57,240 bases of DNA from an uncultured Christensenella sp. GTDB taxonomy: Bacteria; Bacillota; Clostridia; Christensenellales; Borkfalkiaceae. Shown piece after piece: positions 7,958 to 15,568 of this stretch; the stretch's first letter is position 1; each line of letters opens with the position of its first letter. Below the pieces are notes generated by a model. That model saw only the letters and a program-made list of their open reading frames with translations. It ran no database searches and was not told where the DNA came from. The stretch lies in contig CAJTOY010000008.1 of NCBI GenBank assembly GCA_910578195.1, positions 1-57,240 of the forward strand, given 5' to 3'. The translations under genes were made by a program, and so were the position numbers.

Positions 7958-7982
7958 AGTTCGCTCGGTGCAACACCGAAAG
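7958..7982. repeat. 24-bp segment resembling the 3' end of the AraC gene
   Basis: TTCGCTCGGTGCAACACCG plus GAAA matches 8436-8456 inside the AraC gene except for two positions. On the minus strand both read FGVAPSE and both changes are synonymous. It could be a remnant of an AraC-type gene end or a duplication made when the neighbouring element arrived. Confidence 0.5.
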
Positions 7983-8011
7983 CGCGGAGCGAAGCTACCA
8001 GAAGAGGCGGG
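7980..8011. repeat. Degenerate left half of the palindromic repeat
   Basis: GCGCGGAGCGAAGC then CCAGAAGAGGCGGGA matches the left half of the 87-bp repeat with an internal gap and without the outer arm. It ends just before the GTG of the GIY-YIG gene and may supply part of its ribosome site. Confidence 0.6.
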
Positions 8012-8013
8012 AT

Positions 8014-8310
8014 GTGAAAGAGCATGTTTCTTATGTATACATAATGTTTAATTCTCGAAACGGTACACTGTATACGGGTGTAACGAATAACTTAATTCGT
8101 CGAGTTTGGGAACATAAAAGCAAAACTGCGGAAAGCTTTACTAAAAAATATAATATCGATAAACTCGGATATTATGAAATATATTCGGATATTACCGAAG
8201 CAATCCAACGCGAAAAACAAATAAAAGGCGGTTCGCGTAAAGCAAAGTTAAAGTTGATAGAAACTATGAATCCGAATTGGGAAGATTTATATAATGAAAT
8301 CATAAAATAG
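8014..8310 (+). CDS. Single-domain GIY-YIG nuclease
   Basis: A 98-residue protein of the compact GIY-YIG family: YVYIMFNSRNGTLYTGVT contains the YIM and YTG halves, R19-like NNLIRRVWEHK supplies the catalytic Arg, and a Glu lies in EAIQREKQIKGG. The start is GTG at 8014; the ATG at 8024 is out of frame. The domain cuts DNA in homing endonucleases, UvrC and Slx1; the job of stand-alone copies is mostly unclear (family knowledge). The gene sits between a left and a right half of the palindromic repeat, so a role in movement or upkeep of that repeat is an inference worth testing. Its A+T content is higher than that of its neighbours. Confidence 0.9.
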   Translation: MKEHVSYVYIMFNSRNGTLYTGVTNNLIRRVWEHKSKTAESFTKKYNIDKLGYYEIYSDITEAIQREKQIKGGSRKAKLKLIETMNPNWEDLYNEIIK

Positions 8311-8319
8311 CCTAATTTT

Positions 8320-8375
8320 CTGGATTGCTTCGGCAAAAGCCTCGCAATGACGTGTAAACCGACTTTGCAATGACG
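8320..8375. repeat. Right half of the palindromic repeat plus a fragment
   Basis: 8320-8352 is identical to the right half of the complete copy (CTGGATTGCTTCGGCAAAAG then CCTCGCAATGACG). A shorter fragment, TTTGCAATGACGA, follows at 8364-8376. It starts 9 bases after the GIY-YIG stop codon. Confidence 0.8.
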
Positions 8376-8384
8376 AACAAACCG

Positions 8385-8424
8385 AATAACCCGCTAACTT
8401 CGTAAACGAGGTTAGCGGGTTATT
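8385..8424. terminator. Strong bidirectional terminator
   Basis: An 18-bp stem AATAACCCGCTAACTTCG (8385-8402) pairs with 8407-8424 with one wobble; loop TAAA. It serves the GIY-YIG gene on plus and the AraC gene on minus. Confidence 0.85.
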
Positions 8425-8426
8425 TA

Positions 8427-9092
8427 TTATTTATATTCGCTCGGCGCAACGCCGAAATACTTTTTGAACACCCGCGAAAAATACAGCGGGTCGGAATAGC
8501 CGCACGCCTCCGCAATCTGCGAAACCGTATATTCCGAATAGCGGTTGGACATTCCGCCGAGTATCAGCCCTTGGGCAAGCTTCATGCGTTCGTGCAGAAG
8601 ATACTCGTGCGGGGTGGCGCCCGTTTCCTTTTTGAAAAGCTTGCGCACATAGTCGTAGTTTAGCGGAAGCCGTTTCAGACTGTCTTCGAGCGAGTAGGTG
8701 CAGTCTGAAATTCCCCGCTCGATATCGGCACGCACGGTTTTAACGACGGGCGAAAAGTTTTCGCTTTCGGCAAACGCCGCGCAGTAGCCCACGATAAGCT
8801 CGCCGAGGGCGGATAAAATAAGCTCCCTTTTCGGCATATCCGAATTAAAATAATACGCCGCCTGCGCCGCCGCATGCGAAATTCCGCCCCCTTCGTCGTC
8901 GGGGATTTCGACAACTTCTTTAAACGGCAAAAGCGCCTTGTCGAGGGTAACCCTAACGCCGCTCGCCGAAAACACGTTTTCGGCGAGCGGCGGCACAACG
9001 GTTATCTTTTCCGCGCCGTCCGGCGCTATTATTTCAAAGTTTTTGCTCGTTTTGAAGCTTTCGTATTTACCCGCAAATATGATTTTGTTCAT
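8427..9092 (-). CDS. AraC-family transcriptional regulator
   Basis: A 221-residue protein whose C-terminal 100 residues form the two helix-turn-helix motifs of the AraC family (YDYVRKLFKKETGATPHEYLLHERMKLAQ and TVSQIAEACGYSDPLYFSRVFKKYFGVAPSEYK in two parts). The N-terminal half is not a recognisable cupin and may bind a small ligand. A promoter TGGACA-17-TATAAT (9122-9127, 9099-9104) ends exactly 6 bases before the ATG and there is no ribosome site, so leaderless expression is likely. The upstream gene on the same strand is an AEC transporter; control of it is possible but unproven. Confidence 0.92.
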   Translation of the reverse strand: MNKIIFAGKYESFKTSKNFEIIAPDGAEKITVVPPLAENVFSASGVRVTLDKALLPFKEVVEIPDDEGGGISHAAAQAAYYFNSDMPKRELILSALGELIVGYCAAFAESENFSPVVKTVRADIERGISDCTYSLEDSLKRLPLNYDYVRKLFKKETGATPHEYLLHERMKLAQGLILGGMSNRYSEYTVSQIAEACGYSDPLYFSRVFKKYFGVAPSEYK

Positions 9093-9098
9093 ATCCGT

Positions 9099-9127
9099 AT
9101 TATATCAAATAATATCCGTTTTGTCCA
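9099..9127 (-). promoter_or_regulatory. Leaderless-type promoter of the AraC gene
   Basis: On the minus strand TGGACA (9122-9127), 17 bases, TATAAT (9099-9104), 6 bases, ATG. The predicted start of transcription falls on the initiation codon. Confidence 0.7.
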
Positions 9128-10054
9128 TTAAAGCAATAGGGCAAGCACGGGAATTGTTACAAAGCACATCAGCGTCGAAAGCAATACGCAATTTGCGGCA
9201 AGCTCTGTTTCCGATCGGTGCATTTCCGCCATATTCAGTATGACCGACGCGCACGGCACTGCGGACAAAATTAAAACACTGCCTTTAAAAGCATAGTCAA
9301 GCGGCAGAAAGTAAACGCAGAGAAAGCAGAACAGCGGGTAAACTATAAGTTTAAAAAGGCAGGTTAAATAAATTAACGGTCTTGTGAACAGCTTTTTAAT
9401 AGAAACGGAAGTAAGGCGTATCCCTAAAATAATCATGCACAGCGGCGTAGTCATTTTTCCGAGAAGAGAAATAGCCGAGGACAGGGCTTCGGGTATGTAC
9501 TTCCTTGCCCCGATAAAATACAGCGATAGCGCAACGGCAAGCCCGAGGGTGGCGGGATTTAAAAACATAGACTTGACAGACATATATTTTTTGTCGTTCG
9601 TAAGACAGAACACTCCTACCGAAAAGACGAGTATATTCATTGAAATTACGTATACCGAGGAATAGCACATAACTTCGGGATTATCCGGCATAAGCGCGCT
9701 TATTACGGGTAAACCAAAGAAGCCCACGTTGCCTAAGACCGAACCGATAGTGAGAATTCTGAATTTGCTGTCGGCATATTTTTTACGGAAAATCAGAAAC
9801 AAGAAAAGCATAAATACGCTTTGTAAAACGAGGGTGATTGCAAAAAACAGCCCCATTTTCCCAAAGTCCGTCCAATTAAAATCAAGTTGCAGAAAGGCGT
9901 TCACTATCATACACGGCGAACATATATAAATAAGCACGGCAGACATCGTGGTTAGATGTTCGGCTGACGCCTTTCTCATTTTGCCCAATATGAAACCGGG
10001 CAGAATGAAAAGCAAAGTAATTAATACGTTAGTAAACGCTATTTTAAAGCCCAT
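9128..10054 (-). CDS. AEC (auxin efflux carrier family) transporter
   Basis: A 308-residue integral membrane protein with about ten helices in two five-helix halves, matching the AEC family that includes malonate and malate permeases. The conserved pattern GNVGFFGLPVISALM lies near residue 110 and PLCMIILGIRL near 205. The bacterial members move organic acids; the substrate cannot be named here. It starts 9 bases after the GNAT gene and shares its strand with the metallophosphoesterase and GNAT genes, so the three are probably one transcript. Confidence 0.9.
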   Translation of the reverse strand: MGFKIAFTNVLITLLFILPGFILGKMRKASAEHLTTMSAVLIYICSPCMIVNAFLQLDFNWTDFGKMGLFFAITLVLQSVFMLFLFLIFRKKYADSKFRILTIGSVLGNVGFFGLPVISALMPDNPEVMCYSSVYVISMNILVFSVGVFCLTNDKKYMSVKSMFLNPATLGLAVALSLYFIGARKYIPEALSSAISLLGKMTTPLCMIILGIRLTSVSIKKLFTRPLIYLTCLFKLIVYPLFCFLCVYFLPLDYAFKGSVLILSAVPCASVILNMAEMHRSETELAANCVLLSTLMCFVTIPVLALLL

Positions 10055-10062
10055 ATAATAAT

Positions 10063-10554
10063 TTATACGCCTCTTTTGCAGTGATTGCTAAGATTATGCT
10101 TTTCGTAAACCGGACAGTCGAGCTCGTCGTTGTAGTCGTCGGTTTTCTTATAGCCGCACGCGGCGAAAAAATCCGCCGACTTCTCGTAAGGCAGACAGTA
10201 GACCTTGTCCGCGCCGAGCTCTTTAAGCTTCATTTCGGCGGTGAATAAGAGAAACTTGCCCAAGCCCCGCCCGCGCGAGGAGGGCGCGACGTAAATTTCT
10301 CTGATATCCCCCCAGCCCTCTTTGTAATTCCATTCGTTGTCGATATCGTCGAGCTGGTAGATAACGAAGCCCGCATAACCTTCTCCGTCGTGAAGAATAT
10401 CGATTTTAATCAGCCCCGCCAAAAGGTCGGGGAGAATATAGTCGTCAATCAGACGGGGAACGTAGTCCGCGCAGTCGAGCTCGCCGTAGTAGTCCGAAAA
10501 AAGCCTCGTAAATTCGTTTTTTGCCGTGTCGGTCAGCGGTGAAACCTTAATCAT
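10063..10554 (-). CDS. GNAT-family N-acetyltransferase
   Basis: A 163-residue protein with the GNAT core: beta-strand IREIYVAPSSRG, acetyl-CoA loop RGRGLGKFLL (about residues 94-103) and the following helix AEMKLKELGA, then CLPYEKSADFFAACGYKKT. The acceptor substrate is unknown. Its ATG directly abuts the stop codon of the metallophosphoesterase gene, so the two are translated from one message. Confidence 0.9.
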   Translation of the reverse strand: MIKVSPLTDTAKNEFTRLFSDYYGELDCADYVPRLIDDYILPDLLAGLIKIDILHDGEGYAGFVIYQLDDIDNEWNYKEGWGDIREIYVAPSSRGRGLGKFLLFTAEMKLKELGADKVYCLPYEKSADFFAACGYKKTDDYNDELDCPVYEKHNLSNHCKRGV

Positions 10555-12102
10555 TTAAGCCCCCTTGTAAGTGCCCAGCACTTGTTTTTTTGCGTTGGTG
10601 AATTTGAAAGTGACCTCGCCGCCGACGATTTCTATTGCCGTACCCGTGAACTCGAAGGGGGAAACCCCCTCCTTGTCGGGATAGCGGTTGCTGCGTATCG
10701 AACCGCGGATAACGGGGAAGTCCGCCACTGCGTTGTCGGGCGTTGCGGGAAGGGTCGCGTCCGTTCTGTGCGAGTGTCCGCACAGCGCAAAGTCTACGTC
10801 GGTGAGTTCAACCAGCTCCCGCGCGAACTCGTGCCAGGTGCACTTTTCCGACTGATAGCCCGAGAGGGGATACGCCATGTGCGCGACCGCAAAGTTAATT
10901 TCGCAGTCGTTCGGCAAGCGGGCTTTCAGCCACTCGGTCTGCTGTTTGCGGAGTAAATCGAAGTTCGCAATGGGACTGATAAGCGGGTTATCGTCCGCCA
11001 TATCGTTCGCGGTGTCCAGCACGAGTAGAGAAAGGGTATTCCCTATTTTGTAGTCGAAGTACATGCCGTTTTCCGTGCTTCCGACGTAGTCCGAAAGCCT
11101 TGAAGCAAGCTTGCCGTTGCACTCGTGATTGCCGCGCGTGTAAATGACGGGGCGTTCGCCCTTCGTCACGCGGTGCGCGAGCTTGTAAATGAGCGAAATC
11201 TGATACTCGCTCGAAACGTCGTTGATTATGTCGCCGTTGAGAATAAGCAAATCGAGCTTGTCGCCGAAGTAAGCGGCGGCTTTCGCGGGACCCGCGATAA
11301 CCTCGTGGGTGTCTGAAAGGTTGTAAATCTGTATTCCGTCGCTTTCGTCAACCGGACGGAAATTGTATTCTTTTTCGATAACCGCGCCCTTCGGGGGGAG
11401 ATAGGCTGTGTTCAGCGCAACCCCCTGCGTGCGCACCGAGTACTTGCGCGCGCCGTCCAGCTCGGCGGTAGGCACGGAAATTTTATGAAGCTTCGAAACG
11501 TTGTTTTCGCCGTCCTTCTGGTCGTAATAAACCTTGCCGTTCACCTCGACAGACCCCACTGATTTGTGCGAGGTGGAAAAGGCAATCTGGTATTCGCTGT
11601 CTGTCGCGAACACCGTCGCGCCGCCGTCGATATAGAAGGGCACCGCGCCGAAGAGGGAGGTGAGGCAGATTATCGCAAGCACGACCGAGAGGGAAATCGC
11701 CGTGATTTTTTTCCAAAGTCCGGAAAGGCGGGGGTAAAGGAACACGAAAAACGCGACCAGACCGCCCAGCCCCGCCGTGATAAAGTAGGGCGCGCCCGCG
11801 ATAAGAAAATAGGTCAGCTTTGAAAGGACGTACGCGAAAAAGAAAAAGTGCGCAAGACCGAGCGCGGGGCAAATTACTACAAGCGCGATTTCGAGCTTGT
11901 AGTTTTTTAAAAGAAATAGATTTAAAATTTCCGCAATCAAGGGCAGAAACGCGAGAACCGCGCCGAGCAGCGGTAGGGCGGGGGAGGTATGCCACATATT
12001 CTTGAAGATTGCGGCGCCCAGCCCGAAGTAGAGTATCAGCCAGATAAGCGACAACGCCAGCGCGGCGCGGCTCAGCTTGCTTTTTAAAATTTCTTTAATC
12101 AT
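10555..12102 (-). CDS. Membrane-anchored metallophosphoesterase
   Basis: A 515-residue protein with about five hydrophobic segments in residues 10-155, a beta-rich purple-acid-phosphatase-like domain (about 165-245) and a calcineurin-type phosphoesterase domain. Metal-ligand motifs are complete: SDTH (D264, H266), NGDIIND (D291), RGNHE (N325, H326), AVAH (H408) and CGHSH (H443, H445). The catalytic part probably faces outside. The substrate is unknown. It starts right after the rpmA terminator with no clear ribosome site, and leads a minus-strand run with GNAT and AEC genes. Confidence 0.92.
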   Translation of the reverse strand: MIKEILKSKLSRAALALSLIWLILYFGLGAAIFKNMWHTSPALPLLGAVLAFLPLIAEILNLFLLKNYKLEIALVVICPALGLAHFFFFAYVLSKLTYFLIAGAPYFITAGLGGLVAFFVFLYPRLSGLWKKITAISLSVVLAIICLTSLFGAVPFYIDGGATVFATDSEYQIAFSTSHKSVGSVEVNGKVYYDQKDGENNVSKLHKISVPTAELDGARKYSVRTQGVALNTAYLPPKGAVIEKEYNFRPVDESDGIQIYNLSDTHEVIAGPAKAAAYFGDKLDLLILNGDIINDVSSEYQISLIYKLAHRVTKGERPVIYTRGNHECNGKLASRLSDYVGSTENGMYFDYKIGNTLSLLVLDTANDMADDNPLISPIANFDLLRKQQTEWLKARLPNDCEINFAVAHMAYPLSGYQSEKCTWHEFARELVELTDVDFALCGHSHRTDATLPATPDNAVADFPVIRGSIRSNRYPDKEGVSPFEFTGTAIEIVGGEVTFKFTNAKKQVLGTYKGA

Positions 12103-12107
12103 AACTT

Positions 12108-12146
12108 TAAAAAATTACGGCAACCCGCGTCCGCGAATTGCCGTGA
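12108..12146 (-). terminator. Terminator of the rplU-rpmA operon
   Basis: On the minus strand ACGGCAATTCGCGG pairs with CGGGTTGCCGT, followed by AATTTTTT. It lies between the rpmA stop and the metallophosphoesterase ATG. Confidence 0.8.
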
Positions 12147-12154
12147 ATTATTTT

Positions 12155-12433
12155 TTATTCCGCGACGGGATATACGCAAACCTGCTTTCCGTCTTTGCCC
12201 ACTCTTTCGAATCTGACCGTGCCGTCAACGAGCGCGAACAACGTGTCGTCCTTGCCCATCGCAACGCCCGAGCCCGCCTTGAATTTGGAACCGCGCTGTC
12301 TTACGAGGATGTTTCCCGCAAGCACGAACTGACCGTCCGCGCGCTTAACTCCCAACATTTTAGGGTTGCTGTCTCTGCCGTTATGCGAAGAACCGGTACC
12401 TTTTTTATGGGCGAATAAACTTAAAAATATCAT
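12155..12433 (-). CDS. rpmA: Ribosomal protein bL27
   Basis: A 92-residue L27 (AHKKGTGSSHNGRDSNPKML, then GVKRADGQFVLAGNILVRQRG). It starts MIFLSLF before AHKKG, so it carries a 7-residue N-terminal extension like the one that Bacillota remove with the Prp protease at LQFF-A (family knowledge). The start is fixed by AGGAGG 8 bases before the ATG. The extension is shorter than in Bacillus and lacks the Gln. The prp gene that normally lies between rplU and rpmA is absent: only 17 bases separate the two genes. Confidence 0.97.
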   Translation of the reverse strand: MIFLSLFAHKKGTGSSHNGRDSNPKMLGVKRADGQFVLAGNILVRQRGSKFKAGSGVAMGKDDTLFALVDGTVRFERVGKDGKQVCVYPVAE

Positions 12434-12450
12434 TGTTTTATCCTCCTGAA

Positions 12451-12810
12451 TTACTCCGCCTTGGCTTCTGCCGCGGTCTTTTTGGGCGCCGCTTTCTTTG
12501 CTGCGGGTGCGCCTATCGCCGTTACTTTAATCTGAGTGAAGGGCTGTCTGTGACCTTGCTTCTTTCTTTCGTTTTTCTTGGCTTTGTACTTAAAGACGAT
12601 AATCTTCTTTTCCTTGCCCTGAGCAACTACTTCGCAAGACACCTTGACCTTGTCCACTTCCTTGCCTACCTGAATTCCCTTTTCGTCAGCCGTTAAAATG
12701 ACGGGGAACTGCACGGTAGCGCCGATTTCGGCATTCAGCTTTTCAACCTTTACAAGGTCGCCCACGGAAACTTTGTACTGTTTGCTTCCGTTCTCGAAAA
12801 TTGCATACAT
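12451..12810 (-). CDS. rplU: Ribosomal protein bL21
   Basis: A 119-residue L21 with the family blocks MYAIFENGSKQYKVSVGD and KKNERKKQGHRQPFTQIKV, and an Ala/Lys-rich C-terminal extension of about 20 residues (APAAKKAAPKKTAAEAKAE). It is part of the large ribosomal subunit near 23S domain I. GAGGAGG precedes the ATG. The transcript has a structured leader with a terminator-like hairpin (12835-12889). Confidence 0.97.
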   Translation of the reverse strand: MYAIFENGSKQYKVSVGDLVKVEKLNAEIGATVQFPVILTADEKGIQVGKEVDKVKVSCEVVAQGKEKKIIVFKYKAKKNERKKQGHRQPFTQIKVTAIGAPAAKKAAPKKTAAEAKAE

Positions 12811-12889
12811 AAATTTTTACCTCCTCTAACCAGTCTCGCCGTTCGGGCAGCGCTGTGCGCATTTAAAAAAAGCCCGTTCCGAGCGGCTC
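12811..12889 (-). promoter_or_regulatory. rplU leader with attenuator-like hairpins
   Basis: At the 5' end of the message GAGCC/GGGCT forms a hairpin (12871-12888) followed by seven U. Downstream GCCCG (12842-12848) and CGGCGAG (12835-12841) can pair with the same strands, giving alternative folds. Position and design fit an L21 leader; identity to the Rfam family is not verified. Confidence 0.55.
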
Positions 12890-12895
12890 ACAATT

Positions 12896-12924
12896 AATTT
12901 AACACAACGCAGATTTGCTGTCAA
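12896..12924 (-). promoter_or_regulatory. Promoter of rplU-rpmA
   Basis: Minus strand TTGACA (12919-12924), 17 bases, TAAATT (12896-12901); transcription should begin close to 12889. Confidence 0.7.
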
Positions 12925-12992
12925 GCAATTTAAAGCATCAAAGAATGAATATTTTCCGTGATAACAGCCAAAATAATAAATAAGGAGTAATT

Positions 12993-13433
12993 ATGGAACA
13001 AGTTAAATCCAACAGTGAAATTGTAGCGGAAATTTACCGCAACGCTCAGCTTGCGCTTACGTCTATTTCGGACATTATACCCGAAGTGGAGGACGGCGGT
13101 ATCCGCGAGGAAATCATGCGTGAGCACGAAGAGTACGAAAGAATTTGCAGTCAGGCGGCTCAGCTTGCGTTAAAGTACGACCTCGATTTGAAGGGACCAA
13201 GCGCAATCAAAAAGGCGATGATGTGGAGCGCCATTAAAATGGGAACGGCGAACGATAACTCTTCGCAGAACATTGCCCAGATGATGATAAGGGGAACGGT
13301 GAACGGTATTACTTCCCTCAAAACCTCTTTGACCGACGGCGACAAGGTGATGGACCCCGAGGTTAAAAAGCTTTTGAACGAGCTGATAACTCTGGAAGAG
13401 GGCTTCGAAAAGAAGTTAAAGAAATTCTTATAA
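12993..13433 (+). CDS. Ferritin-like helical protein (hypothetical)
   Basis: A 146-residue, almost all-helical soluble protein with motifs YRNAQLALTSISDII, REEIMREHEEYERICSQA and MMIRGTVNGITSL. The pattern of four amphipathic helices with Glu and His-Glu pairs resembles ferritin-like DUF2383-type bundles, but metal ligands are not complete enough to be sure. AAGGAG precedes the ATG. It stands on the plus strand inside the otherwise minus-strand rng-rplU-rpmA neighbourhood and interrupts that order. Confidence 0.8.
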   Translation: MEQVKSNSEIVAEIYRNAQLALTSISDIIPEVEDGGIREEIMREHEEYERICSQAAQLALKYDLDLKGPSAIKKAMMWSAIKMGTANDNSSQNIAQMMIRGTVNGITSLKTSLTDGDKVMDPEVKKLLNELITLEEGFEKKLKKFL

Positions 13434-13438
13434 CGATT

Positions 13439-13475
13439 GCGCCCGCGCTTTTTTAAAAGCGCGGGCGCGAATTCT
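13439..13475. terminator. Bidirectional terminator
   Basis: A 14-bp perfect stem GCGCCCGCGCTTTT/AAAAGCGCGGGCGC (13439-13452 with 13455-13468). It is shared by the ferritin-like gene and the convergent rng gene. Confidence 0.85.
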
Positions 13476-13476
13476 T

Positions 13477-14967
13477 TTATACCAACTTTACGGCTTTTTC
13501 GGGCAACGCGAATTCCCCGCACGAGAAAACCGCCTTGTCCTCGCAGTAGGACTTGTGCGGCACGGCGTAAATTTCCGCGCCCTTAAAGCGGGCAAGCAAG
13601 TCCTCTTTCAGCTCCGCCCAGCCCGTTATTTCGTCGAACAGCTCGAAGCTTAAATCGATTTTTATTTTTCTCGCGCCGTCGCAGTACGCGTCCAACAGCT
13701 TTGCGCGCAGACCTAAAACGGCGAACCTCGGCGACTTTGTATAGCCCGTCTTACAGTATTTGCACGGTTTAATCATAAGCGAAAGGGGGCTTGCGCCCGA
13801 GCGCTTTCTCGTAAATTCCACCAGCCCGAATTTCGACATGGGAGAAACCGAGCACTTCGCGCCGTCCTTTTGAAGGGCGCGTTCAAGTTCTTCCACAATC
13901 GCGGCGCGGTGGGCGGCGGTGTTCATATCGATAAAATCGACTACCACGATACCGCCTATATTTCTGAGTTTGACTTGCCTCGCGATTTCGCGCGCGGCTA
14001 AAATGTTGGTGTAGTACACCGTCTGTTCGAGGTTGTCCGCGCCCGTGAATTTGCCCGTGTTGACGTCGATTACGGTCAGCGCCTCGGTCTTTTCGATAAC
14101 GAGGTCGGCGCCGTTGTCGAGCGCGACTTTCGGCGAAGCAAGCTCGTAAATCTGTTGAGAAAGCCCCAGCTCGCCGAGCATGTCTCTGCCCGTGTCGTGC
14201 AGAATTACGGGGCGGCGGTAGGCGGGCTGCGTGAGCTCGACCAGATCGTTTATCAGCTTTTCGAGCTTTTTATTTCCGACCACGATTTTTTCTACGTCGT
14301 ACGAGAGGGTGTCGCGCATGACCCGCAAGGGCAGCGCCCAGTCCGAATAGAGCAGCGCGCCGACCGCGGAAGTTTCGAACGCGTTTTCGATTTTGCCGAA
14401 AAGCTTGCGCATGTAGTCGAGTTCGAGTTCGAGACGGTCGCGCCGCGTGTAGGGGGCGGCGGTTCTGAAAACCAGTCCCTCGTTTTCGCTTTTCAATCCG
14501 TGCGCCGAATAGGCGAGGTTCTTTCTCAACTCGGCGTCGGCGATTTTGCGCGAAACGCCCACGAACGGCGTGCGCGGCATATATATAAGGTATTTCCCGA
14601 CGAACGACGGAAACGCCGTGACCTTCGCGCCCTTCTTGCCGACGGGCGCCTTTACGACCTGTACCATAATTTCGTCGCCCGCTTTCAGTTCGGGGAAGGT
14701 CGGCGCGTCGGTGTTTTCGCCGTCGTACTTGCCCGCGTCGGGCATCATGTCCTCGGCGGAGAGGTAGCAGTTCCTCTCCAAACCGCAGTTGACGAACGCG
14801 GCGTTCATGCCTTGCAGCACGTTTTCGACCTTGCCTTTATATATGTTGCCGACGATAGAGGTTCCGCCCTCTTTCTCGAAATGGAATTCGGTTATTTTTC
14901 CGTTTTCGGTCACGGCGGAAACGCTGTAACCGCAGTACGCGTCGAAAAATAAAGTTTTCTTTGACAT
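13477..14967 (-). CDS. rng: Ribonuclease G/E family endoribonuclease
   Basis: A 496-residue single-strand-specific endoribonuclease. The start is MSKKTLFF at 14967 with AAAAGGA upstream; an in-frame extension to 15216 covers the DUF2344 gene and is rejected. There is an embedded S1 domain (about 36-125), catalytic-core metal ligands D301 (VIDVNTGKF) and D344 (VVVDFIDM), and the zinc-link cysteines C402 and C405 (PCKYC). It lacks the long degradosome scaffold of RNase E. It follows the radical SAM and DUF2344 genes, a common order in Clostridia. Confidence 0.95.
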   Translation of the reverse strand: MSKKTLFFDAYCGYSVSAVTENGKITEFHFEKEGGTSIVGNIYKGKVENVLQGMNAAFVNCGLERNCYLSAEDMMPDAGKYDGENTDAPTFPELKAGDEIMVQVVKAPVGKKGAKVTAFPSFVGKYLIYMPRTPFVGVSRKIADAELRKNLAYSAHGLKSENEGLVFRTAAPYTRRDRLELELDYMRKLFGKIENAFETSAVGALLYSDWALPLRVMRDTLSYDVEKIVVGNKKLEKLINDLVELTQPAYRRPVILHDTGRDMLGELGLSQQIYELASPKVALDNGADLVIEKTEALTVIDVNTGKFTGADNLEQTVYYTNILAAREIARQVKLRNIGGIVVVDFIDMNTAAHRAAIVEELERALQKDGAKCSVSPMSKFGLVEFTRKRSGASPLSLMIKPCKYCKTGYTKSPRFAVLGLRAKLLDAYCDGARKIKIDLSFELFDEITGWAELKEDLLARFKGAEIYAVPHKSYCEDKAVFSCGEFALPEKAVKLV

Positions 14968-14980
14968 AGTTTTATCCTTT

Positions 14981-15568
14981 TCAGAATGTGTGTTCGCCGT
15001 GCGCTTCGAGCTTGATAAGCCCCCGCGCCTTGCCGCCGAATTCCCCTTCGAGAATTTCGCAGAACAAATCGGGGCGGAGGTTGTCGGTGCCGCAGCCGAG
15101 CGTGAAGAAAAGCTTGCCCCCGCGGTTTTCAAGTCCGTAAATTCTGCCGCGGACGTCCGCCGTCCGCCCGCGCTTGTCGACAATAACAAGCTCCTTGCGG
15201 CCGAGGAATTCTTCAACCGAAAATTCGTTTATCCCCTCGGCGGAGTAGAGGCACGTTTCGATAGTGTTCGCGTAGTTCGGGTTTATGTCCAAGGCTTTAA
15301 AGCCGAGGCACTTCACGCCCGCGGGCGAGTTGGCGTTGAATAAGCTTTGAAAGTCGTCCGCTTCGCAGTCGATTGCGCCGTACTCGGCGATTGACTTAAT
15401 CCCCAGTCCGAGCGGGTTGTTCAAGAAAATTTTCGGGTGCGGGTGGAAGCCCTCGGAGAGGTTGACCTTAATACCCGCGCGGCGGAGGGTGCGCTCGATA
15501 TGCCTTAATAGGTCGAGGTGGGAAAGGTACTCCGCGCCGTCGGTTTTGGTGTATCTGAAAGCAATCAT
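14981..15568 (-). CDS. DUF2344 radical SAM-linked protein (TIGR03936 type)
   Basis: A 195-residue protein beginning MIAFRYTKTDGAEYLSHLDL and LRHIERTLRRAGI, then KVNLSEGFHPHPKI, the typical opening of the DUF2344 family found fused or next to a radical SAM protein. The start at 15568 overlaps the stop codon of the radical SAM gene (ATGA). The longer open frame to 16015 is a shadow. Its role is unknown; the partner gene and the rng gene 13 bases downstream suggest an RNA or cofactor-related task. Confidence 0.9.
   Translation of the reverse strand: MIAFRYTKTDGAEYLSHLDLLRHIERTLRRAGIKVNLSEGFHPHPKIFLNNPLGLGIKSIAEYGAIDCEADDFQSLFNANSPAGVKCLGFKALDINPNYANTIETCLYSAEGINEFSVEEFLGRKELVIVDKRGRTADVRGRIYGLENRGGKLFFTLGCGTDNLRPDLFCEILEGEFGGKARGLIKLEAHGEHTF

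Noticed and set aside
7866..8051. Short open frames through the palindromic repeat
   Set aside because: They merely read the inverted repeat; similar peptides would arise at each copy, and no ribosome site or conserved start is present.
14968..15216. N-terminal extension of RNase G
   Set aside because: It overlaps the DUF2344 gene and is low-complexity Ser/Ala sequence; the ATG at 14967 has a ribosome site and starts the RNase G homology.
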